In this document: positions 1 through 5,717 of the stretch, piece by piece
Layout of the letters: each line of letters starts with the position of its first letter
Position numbering within the stretch: the first letter of the stretch is position 1
Source of the DNA: Desulfobacterales bacterium
GTDB lineage: Bacteria > Desulfobacterota > Desulfobacteria > Desulfobacterales > JAFDCJ01
NCBI GenBank assembly: GCA_029939875.1
Contig: JAOZSC010000194.1
Span: forward strand, 1 to 5,717
Length of the DNA: 5,717 nucleotides
Direction of reading: 5' to 3'
Notes under the pieces: model-generated
What the model was told of the DNA's origin: nothing
Seen by the model: only the letters and a program-made list of their open reading frames with translations
The model's database searches: none
Translations under genes and position numbers: made by a program

Positions 1-84
1 GAGCCGTTCAAACACAGGCTGATGAAAGCCTCGGACCGAGATGAAATATTTAATATTATCCAGGAGGAGGACGAAGAATTTTAG
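1..84 (+). CDS. ptsN: PtsN-like EIIA(Ntr), C-terminal end (5' partial)
   Basis: Frame 1 is open from the window edge to a TAG at 82-84, giving 27 residues that end in FNIIQEEDEEF. A tail of the form 'RLLxAxxxxEIYxIIxEEDExF' is typical of the C-terminus of PTS EIIA type-2 (PtsN) proteins of deltaproteobacteria, as I remember the family. The active-site histidine and most of the fold lie outside the window. EIIA(Ntr) is a cytoplasmic phosphocarrier of the nitrogen-related PTS with regulatory rather than transport roles. The neighbours support the call, because rapZ starts 18 bp downstream and another EIIA follows, an order often seen downstream of rpoN. HPr kinase is the main alternative, but the short acidic tail fits PtsN better. 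The identification rests on 27 residues plus context. Confidence 0.6.
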   Translation, partial: EPFKHRLMKASDRDEIFNIIQEEDEEF

Positions 85-102
85 ATACCTTAATAGGCCA
101 AC

Positions 103-972
103 GTGTTTAATATAACCATTTTCATAATCACAGGACTTTCGGGCTCCGGCAAAAGCACGGCAATGGCCGCCCTGGAGGATGCCGGTTTTTACTGTGTCGA
201 CAATATGCCGGTGGACCTGCTGCCGAAATTCCTGGAACTGCCCATCGAACGCGACTCTGAAATTACAGGCATCGCCCTGGTGATGGATCTGCGTGAAAAG
301 GGATTTTTGTCCAAGTATGAGGATGCATTCAAAGAGCTGAAGCAAAAAGGCTACCGGTTTGCCATCCTCTTTCTTGAAGCCGAAGAAGAAATCCTGGTGC
401 GTCGCTACAGCGCAACGCGCAGACAACACCCCCTGTCGGCAGGTAAAAACCTGCTGGAGGGCATTCGGGCAGAAAAACAACAGCTCAAGGGCTTGAGATC
501 GGCTGCGGATCGGATCATCGACACCTCCCGGTTCAATGTCCATGAGCTCAAATCAGCAATTCTTGACATTGCCCGCAAGAGCAAAAAAATTGCGCCGATG
601 CGCATCAATGTCGTGTCCTTCGGTTTCAAGTTCGGCATACCGCATGATGCGGATTTGATCATGGACGTTCGCTTTCTGACAAACCCGTATTTTATTCCGG
701 AGCTTAAAGACCTGGACGGAGAAACACAGCAGGTCAAAGATTTCGTCCTCAACCACGCGCAAACTCGGGCCTTCCTTAATAAGTATATGGATCTGCTCGA
801 TTACTTGATTCCCCTCTATGAGAAGGAGGGTAAGGCCTATTTAACGATTGCCATCGGATGCACCGGCGGCCGGCATCGTTCCGTAACCATCGCCGGCCAC
901 ATATGTGAATACATCCGGGTGACAGGAAAAACGGTGGGACTCAATCATCGCGACCTTAATCAGCCGGTATGA
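103..972 (+). CDS. rapZ: RapZ / YvcJ-family nucleotide-binding protein
   Basis: The 289-residue product matches the family's usual size of about 285. The N-terminal P-loop domain begins with Walker A GLSGSGKS at residues 11-18. It is followed by the family block CVDNMP (31-36) and a hydrophobic strand ending in MDLR (61-64). The C-terminal domain carries the highly conserved GCTGGRHRSV (252-261) and ends with HRDL near the terminus. In E. coli RapZ binds nucleotide and is an RNA adaptor that presents the GlmZ sRNA to RNase E, controlling glucosamine-6-phosphate synthase. In other bacteria the homologue's target is less clear, so the RNA role here is family inference. The start is GTG at 103. 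An in-frame TAG at 94-96 forbids an earlier start, and this start leaves the usual ten residues before the P-loop. The ribosome binding site is weak (AGG at 95-97), whereas the strong GGAGGAGG at 63-70 is too far upstream. Translation is therefore probably coupled to the upstream ptsN-like gene. Confidence 0.95.
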   Translation: MFNITIFIITGLSGSGKSTAMAALEDAGFYCVDNMPVDLLPKFLELPIERDSEITGIALVMDLREKGFLSKYEDAFKELKQKGYRFAILFLEAEEEILVRRYSATRRQHPLSAGKNLLEGIRAEKQQLKGLRSAADRIIDTSRFNVHELKSAILDIARKSKKIAPMRINVVSFGFKFGIPHDADLIMDVRFLTNPYFIPELKDLDGETQQVKDFVLNHAQTRAFLNKYMDLLDYLIPLYEKEGKAYLTIAIGCTGGRHRSVTIAGHICEYIRVTGKTVGLNHRDLNQPV

Positions 973-1012
973 CCATTTACCCATTGAAAAAAAGCGAACA
1001 CCCAGGTGATTT

Positions 1013-1426
1013 ATGATCGGAATTGTTGTTGTAACCCATAGCCGGTTAGGGGAGGCATTGATCGAAGCCGCGGAATTTATTATCGGCAGCCGACCCGAGG
1101 CAATGGTATCGGTATCGATCGATCTGAATGAAAATGCTGAGAAACTGCGGACAAAAATTGCCACAAACATCAAAACGGTCAAAGGCTCTGACGGTGTGTT
1201 GCTCCTAACGGATATGTTCGGGGGAACACCGTCCAATTTGAGTTATTCGTTTCTGGAAGAAGGCCACATCGAGGTGATATCCGGCGTAAACCTTCCGATC
1301 CTGGTCCAGGCCGCCAGTATGCGAGACAAAAAAGAACTTACCCAACTGGCGACCGACCTGGAGGAGTTCGGGAAAAAGAGCATATCACTGGCCAGTGGGA
1401 TTTTAAAGGGCAACAAACGGAGTTAA
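1013..1426 (+). CDS. Stand-alone PTS EIIA, mannose/fructose (Man) family
   Basis: This 137-residue protein has the EIIA-Man fold signature. An N-terminal strand leads into THSRLGEAL, with the presumed phospho-accepting His9. It is followed by LTDMFGGTPSN (65-75) and GVNLPIL (91-97), both conserved around the active site. EIIA-Man proteins take a phosphate from HPr and pass it to EIIB. No EIIB, IIC or IID gene is visible, the length covers a IIA domain only, and the neighbours are ptsN and rapZ. A regulatory role in a PTS-Ntr-like relay therefore seems likelier than sugar uptake; this is inference. The ATG at 1013 is preceded by AGGTGA (1004-1009), and the gene follows rapZ by 40 bp, consistent with one operon. 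HPr and enzyme I, which often follow in related genomes, are not here. Confidence 0.92.
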   Translation: MIGIVVVTHSRLGEALIEAAEFIIGSRPEAMVSVSIDLNENAEKLRTKIATNIKTVKGSDGVLLLTDMFGGTPSNLSYSFLEEGHIEVISGVNLPILVQAASMRDKKELTQLATDLEEFGKKSISLASGILKGNKRS

Positions 1427-1429
1427 ACC

Positions 1430-2499
<1,070 letters not shown>

Positions 2500-2559
2500 C
2501 AAAACACGGCACTTGGATTCTTGAAGGACAAAATCAGACAGAAACGTTAGGAGACGAAA

Positions 2560-3318
2560 ATGGTAAACAGAATCCCGCTGATTGCCGGAAACTGGAAAAT
2601 GTTTAAGACCGCTTCCGAGGCTGTTGAAACCGCCGGACAACTGGTCGACCTGGTGGCCGACACCACCGGGGTGGACATCATGATCGCACCGGCTTTTACC
2701 GCCCTGGATCCGGTCTCAAAAGTTGTTGCAGACAGCCGGGTCGGCCTCGGCGCCCAGAACCTGCACTGGGAAAAACAGGGGGCCTATACCGGTGAGATCT
2801 CTGCGCAAATGCTGACGGCATCCGGGTGCCGCTATGTGCTCATCGGTCATTCGGAACGGCGCCAATATTTCGGTGAAACAGACGATACGGTCAACCGCAA
2901 AATTCGCGCCGCGCTCGACGCGGATTTACTGCCGGTGCTCTGTGTTGGGGAAACCGAAGGCGAACGTGAATCCGGACAAACGTTTTCGGTACTTGACAAA
3001 CAGGTAAAAATCGGGTTACAAGGCTATGTTCCGCAGGACCTGGGTTCGCTGATCATTGCCTACGAACCGGTGTGGGCCATTGGGACCGGGAAAACAGCCA
3101 GCCGTGAACAGGCCCAGGAAGTGCATCAATACATCCGGTCGCTGATCGAAACAACTTTCAGCCCGGCGCTGGCCGGCGCCATGCGGATTTTATATGGTGG
3201 CAGCGTCAAGCCCGGCAATATCACCGACTTGATGGACATGCCGGACATTGACGGCGCACTGGTGGGTGGAGCGAGCCTGGAGGCGGATTCTTTCAGCCAG
3301 ATCGTAAAATTCAACTAA
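2560..3318 (+). CDS. tpiA: Triose-phosphate isomerase
   Basis: This enzyme interconverts dihydroxyacetone phosphate and glyceraldehyde-3-phosphate in the cytoplasm, feeding the dehydrogenase encoded just upstream. The 252-residue length is normal for a complete TIM barrel. All catalytic elements are present. AGNWKMF contains Asn11 and Lys13, IGHSERR contains the electrophilic His97, and the signature YEPVWAIGTGKTAS contains catalytic Glu169 followed by the flexible loop 6. LYGGSVKPGN (211-220) and GALVGGASL (232-240) form the phosphate-binding loops. The start at 2560 has AGGAG (2549-2553) six bases upstream. The intergenic stretch from gap (2500-2559) has no hairpin or convincing promoter, so co-transcription is likely. 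secG begins 56 bp after the stop. Confidence 0.97.
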   Translation: MVNRIPLIAGNWKMFKTASEAVETAGQLVDLVADTTGVDIMIAPAFTALDPVSKVVADSRVGLGAQNLHWEKQGAYTGEISAQMLTASGCRYVLIGHSERRQYFGETDDTVNRKIRAALDADLLPVLCVGETEGERESGQTFSVLDKQVKIGLQGYVPQDLGSLIIAYEPVWAIGTGKTASREQAQEVHQYIRSLIETTFSPALAGAMRILYGGSVKPGNITDLMDMPDIDGALVGGASLEADSFSQIVKFN

Positions 3319-3374
3319 CCTTTTTTCGGAGGACGCCTCAAGGCTCCCCATTTTGCTAAATATCAAGGAAAATC

Positions 3375-3728
3375 ATGTCTCTATTCTTAATCATCATACA
3401 TATTGTCGTTTCCATCGCGCTGATTATGATTGTATTGCTGCAGACCGGCAAAGGCGCGGATATGGGTGCTGCGTTCGGCGGCGGAGGCAGCCAGACATTG
3501 TTCGGTAGCACCGGGGCCTCTACGTTTTTAAGTAAAGCCACCACTGCGGCTGCTGTCGTATTCATGCTCACATCGCTGGGCCTTGCTTACCTGTCCAGCC
3601 ATCGCGGTGAAGCGCCATCAGTTCTCACCGACACCAGGGCTCCTATTGAAAGCCAGGCCCCGGTCACCGGCAACACAGCGCCGGCAACCGGAGCCGGCAA
3701 CTCGCAACCGGCAAAACCAGCCCCCTGA
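3375..3728 (+). CDS. secG: Preprotein translocase subunit SecG
   Basis: SecG is the small inner-membrane subunit of the SecYEG channel and stimulates SecA-driven protein export. The 117-residue product has two hydrophobic segments, about residues 3-22 and 56-74. They are joined by the family's glycine-rich loop with LLQTGKGADMGAAFGG, GSQTLFGS and ASTFLSKAT, which is diagnostic. After the second membrane segment comes a tail of about 40 residues rich in Ala, Pro, Thr, Gly and Ser. Such low-complexity tails are common in proteobacterial SecG and vary in length. The ATG at 3375 is preceded by AAGGA (3365-3369). Position between tpiA and a tRNA-Leu gene is a known conserved neighbourhood, which adds support. 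Confidence 0.95.
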   Translation: MSLFLIIIHIVVSIALIMIVLLQTGKGADMGAAFGGGGSQTLFGSTGASTFLSKATTAAAVVFMLTSLGLAYLSSHRGEAPSVLTDTRAPIESQAPVTGNTAPATGAGNSQPAKPAP

Positions 3729-3766
3729 ATTTGCCGTTGCCATCGCAGCTGTCATTTTGAAAACGT

Positions 3767-3853
3767 GCCGAAGTGGTGGAATTTGGTAGACACGCTATCT
3801 TGAGGGGGTAGTGGGCCACGCCCGTGCCGGTTCAAGTCCGGCCTTCGGCACCA
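3767..3853 (+). tRNA. leuU: tRNA-Leu (anticodon GAG), CCA encoded
   Basis: This 87-nt class II tRNA folds completely by hand. The acceptor stem GCCGAAG (3767-3773) pairs with CTTCGGC (3843-3849), followed by discriminator A and genomic CCA (3851-3853). The anticodon stem CTATC (3795-3799) pairs with GGTAG (3807-3811), including one G-U pair. Its loop TTGAGGG carries anticodon GAG at 3802-3804, reading CUC and CUU leucine codons. The long variable arm has GGGC (3813-3816) and GCCC (3820-3823). The T arm pairs GCCGG with CCGGC around TTCAAGT. The gene lies 38 bp after secG with no convincing promoter between them, so it may be processed from the operon transcript. The E. coli counterpart leuU is also next to secG. 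Its 3' end is a plausible integration site for the foreign-looking DNA that follows. Confidence 0.97.
3826..3853 (+). other. Candidate attachment-site core (tRNA-Leu 3' end)
   Basis: The T arm, acceptor 3' strand and CCA of the tRNA form the segment that tyrosine-recombinase islands commonly use as an att core, because insertion there regenerates an intact tRNA. Immediately beyond it the sequence switches from housekeeping genes to a TOTE-type gene of different composition and opposite direction. No second copy of this segment occurs later in the window and no integrase gene is visible, so the site is proposed from context alone. Confidence 0.25.
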
Positions 3854-3864
3854 ATTATTTTTTT
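3826..3864 (+). terminator. Possible tRNA-operon terminator (T-run after CCA)
   Basis: The G/C-rich T-arm hairpin (3826-3842) and acceptor strand are followed closely by seven consecutive T residues at 3858-3864. tRNA operons often end in such a T-run just after the CCA. The spacing from the hairpin to the T-run is longer than in a textbook intrinsic terminator, so the call is tentative. Confidence 0.3.
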
Positions 3865-3903
3865 ATCAACGTTCTTAGCTACTTACTGGGACAGTTTTTT
3901 ACG

Positions 3904-3922
3904 ATATGCGATCATATGCGAT
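3904..3922. repeat. Tandem 9-bp direct repeat with 10-bp period
   Basis: ATATGCGAT occurs at 3904-3912 and again at 3914-3922, separated by one C. The same stretch contains an inverted repeat, ATATG (3904-3908) with CATAT (3913-3917). A 10-bp spacing places both copies on the same face of the helix, as in many protein-binding sites. It sits in the 115-bp spacer between the tRNA and the primase-helicase gene. The repeat is seen directly; any role, such as integrase arm-site or regulator binding, is inference. Confidence 0.6.
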
Positions 3923-3968
3923 TTTAGGACCGATTTTCGCACCGTTCGGGATGGATAACAGCCCCCAT

Positions 3969-5717
3969 TCAGGATTGTTCATCATTGATTTCATAGCCTA
4001 TTGAACGATAGCCTTTAATTCGCCGATCATACATTCTTGCCAAAACCGGCACGTCTAAATCCACGTAATCGTAAATCAAGACCTCCTTTTTGCTGTCGTA
4101 AATTCTGTGCAAACGACCGGCATATTGATTGAGAGTTCCTCTCCACGAAACCGGCAAAGTTAAAAATAAGGTGTCAAGCCTTTCGTCGTCGAACCCTTCC
4201 CCTAAGTACCGGCCGGTAGCAAGCACTGCTTTTTCTGCATCATCTGGAAGAGATTCAAGTGCGTTTAAAGCGGCCTGACGCTGCTTTTTCCCCATCCCGC
4301 CTTTCATGATAATTAGATTTTGAATTTTGTTTTCGAGCAAACTTTTTAGTGTTTCAAGATGCTGCTTACGTTCGGTCAGAATCACCGGAAAACGATTGTT
4401 TTCAATCGCGTTCATTACATCAGTGACAATCATCTTGTTGCGTTCGTCACTCTGTAAAAGTGATTTGTAAATTTCATGAATGGCGGTGTATCGATCCGCT
4501 TCAAAGGATGCGGGCATCTGAAAGTTTGTCTTCCTGGCGATGACCTTGTGGGCAAATGGTCTTGCTGCGGCCTGTTTCTTGTCATCAACCTTGTGTCGAA
4601 CCGGCCCACAATTCATAAATATAATCGGATGGTGACCATCTTTACGGGTTACTGTCGCTGAAAGGCCGGTCACGTATTTGGCTTTGCACTGGCGGGCAAC
4701 GATCTCAAAGCTCCTCGCGGAAATATGATGGCACTCGTCTACAATGAGATGGCCGTATTCTGCGACAATATCATCTACGACACCCTTTCGGCCCAAGCTT
4801 TGAATCGTTGCAACATCAATAATGCCGGTCGGTTTACGTTTTCCTCCACCGATTTGTCCTATATCATTTGCGGAAACATCAAGGAAAGTATTCAATCGTG
4901 CGATCCACTGGTAGAGAAGCTCTTTTAAATGAACCAGGATCAAAGTGTTTACAGATCGTTTCGCAATTAAATATGTGGCAACCACCGTTTTCCCAAAGGC
5001 GGTTGATGCAGCTAATACACCGGTATCGTGTTCCAGGAGAGCATCGGCGGCCGCCTGCTGTTCCGGCCTTAATGCACCGGCAAATTGAGCTTTCACCTGG
5101 ACTCCACCGAATCTCTCATCGACAATTCTTACTTGAATCCCCAAAGAATGGAGCAATTCAGTTGTATCTTCAAGACATCCCCTCGGTAGGCCGATATGTT
5201 TTGGAAAGTCCTCGCAACAATGGACAATGCGGGGTTTATCAAATGTCGGAAAACGCATTGCCTGTGCTTTGTAAAACTCGGGGTTTTGGAAAGCGGCTAA
5301 ACGGATTAATTTATTTTTTAAAACCGGTGGTAGGCCTTCTTTGCGAACGTAAACTTGATTTGCGAGTACAATATCCACGCTGTCCGGCAAAGGCTCCACA
5401 ACCTTGATTTCAGGTTTTCTGCCGGAGGGGCTGTACAGCCAGGGCAAAATATCATCTTCATCGGTGCTGACAAACCTGACCCCAAGCACCCCACCCCGAT
5501 AGGCAGCCTGATCAACTACGGATTGTACTTCTGCGAGCCGCATACGTCGGATTGAAGCCAGGAAAGCCCATTGGTCCGGATAAGGATTAAAGTTTTGATC
5601 CACAAAGAGACTGTTTCCGTTCTCTCGCGGTTTTGCCTGCAGCGGAAGAGCAATTAAGTTCCCAAATCCACCCCTTGGCAGCGTATCCTGACTCGGGAAA
5701 AATCGATCGTAGGAATC
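3969..5717 (-). CDS. TOTE-type primase-helicase fusion protein (5' partial)
   Basis: The frame runs from the right window edge to a TGA at 3969-3971, giving 582 visible residues. The GTG at 5601-5603 is internal, because the codons before it encode conserved family sequence. Visible residues 3-40 include YDRFFPSQD, GGFGNLIALPLQ and, a little further, NPYPDQWAFL. I recognise these as the C-terminal signature of the archaeo-eukaryotic primase domain named after TOTE conflict systems; the primase catalytic residues lie outside the window. A complete superfamily 2 helicase follows. It has Walker A ASTAFGKT (4986-5009), LILVHLKELLYQW as motif Ia, DECH as motif II (4728-4739), GLSAT as motif III, LATGRYLGEGFDDERLD as motif V and QYAGRLHR as motif VI. 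Every motif looks intact, so an active ATPase is expected. The family is predicted by comparative genomics to act on nucleic acid in conflict or defence; that function is not shown here. The gene is convergent with the tRNA operon and its start, promoter and partners lie beyond 5717. Confidence 0.88.
   Translation of the reverse strand, partial: DSYDRFFPSQDTLPRGGFGNLIALPLQAKPRENGNSLFVDQNFNPYPDQWAFLASIRRMRLAEVQSVVDQAAYRGGVLGVRFVSTDEDDILPWLYSPSGRKPEIKVVEPLPDSVDIVLANQVYVRKEGLPPVLKNKLIRLAAFQNPEFYKAQAMRFPTFDKPRIVHCCEDFPKHIGLPRGCLEDTTELLHSLGIQVRIVDERFGGVQVKAQFAGALRPEQQAAADALLEHDTGVLAASTAFGKTVVATYLIAKRSVNTLILVHLKELLYQWIARLNTFLDVSANDIGQIGGGKRKPTGIIDVATIQSLGRKGVVDDIVAEYGHLIVDECHHISARSFEIVARQCKAKYVTGLSATVTRKDGHHPIIFMNCGPVRHKVDDKKQAAARPFAHKVIARKTNFQMPASFEADRYTAIHEIYKSLLQSDERNKMIVTDVMNAIENNRFPVILTERKQHLETLKSLLENKIQNLIIMKGGMGKKQRQAALNALESLPDDAEKAVLATGRYLGEGFDDERLDTLFLTLPVSWRGTLNQYAGRLHRIYDSKKEVLIYDYVDLDVPVLARMYDRRIKGYRSIGYEINDEQS

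Noticed and set aside
841..1236. 131-codon minus-strand open frame across rapZ and the EIIA gene
   Set aside because: It is antisense to two clear genes, and the product has low-complexity Ser/Ile/Arg content with no family resemblance.
3329..3339. GAGG-ACG-CCTC inverted repeat between tpiA and secG, considered as a terminator
   Set aside because: It has a four-pair stem with a three-base loop and no T-run after it; the T-run at 3321-3326 lies before it on the plus strand.
3583..3789. 68-codon plus-strand frame overlapping secG and the tRNA
   Set aside because: It is an out-of-frame reading of the SecG tail that runs into the tRNA gene, so it is not a plausible protein.
3885..3900. ACTG-GGA-CAGT hairpin followed by a run of T residues, considered as an intrinsic terminator
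   Set aside because: The stem is only four base pairs and A/T-containing, too weak to call. The T-run next to the tRNA end is a better candidate.
4868..5407. 179-codon plus-strand open frame opposite the helicase gene
   Set aside because: The opposite strand encodes the conserved helicase region including Walker A. The plus-strand product has no recognisable motif or convincing start site.

Overview
The window looks like a chromosome segment from a deltaproteobacterium, most plausibly a Desulfobacterales-type sulfate reducer. This is inferred from the PTS-Ntr gene order (ptsN, rapZ, a lone mannose-type EIIA), the G+C-moderate coding sequence and the protein flavour. No species can be named from sequence alone.

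Positions 1-3853 are a tightly packed plus-strand block of housekeeping genes. It starts with the last 27 codons of a PtsN-like EIIA, followed by rapZ (103-972) and a stand-alone EIIA of the mannose/fructose family (1013-1426). This is a regulatory phosphotransferase module without sugar permease genes. It continues into central glycolysis with glyceraldehyde-3-phosphate dehydrogenase (1498-2499) and triose-phosphate isomerase (2560-3318), then the Sec translocon subunit SecG (3375-3728) and tRNA-Leu(GAG) (3767-3853). The tpiA-secG-tRNA-Leu order is a recurrent bacterial arrangement; E. coli has secG next to leuU. pgk, often placed between gap and tpiA, is absent here. A possible 23-codon ORF with a good ribosome binding site fills the gap between the EIIA gene and gap.

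The character changes right after the tRNA. A 115-bp spacer (3854-3968) carries a T-run and short repeats, and then comes a large minus-strand gene (3969 to beyond 5717). It is more A/T-rich than the housekeeping block and points back toward the tRNA. Its visible 582 residues are the end of an archaeo-eukaryotic-type primase domain of the kind named after TOTE conflict systems, joined to a complete superfamily 2 helicase. The reading frame is open to the window edge, so its true start lies outside. The simplest reading is that a mobile or defence-type island was inserted at the 3' end of tRNA-Leu, with its TOTE primase-helicase as the first gene inside. The integrase and the other boundary would lie beyond the window.
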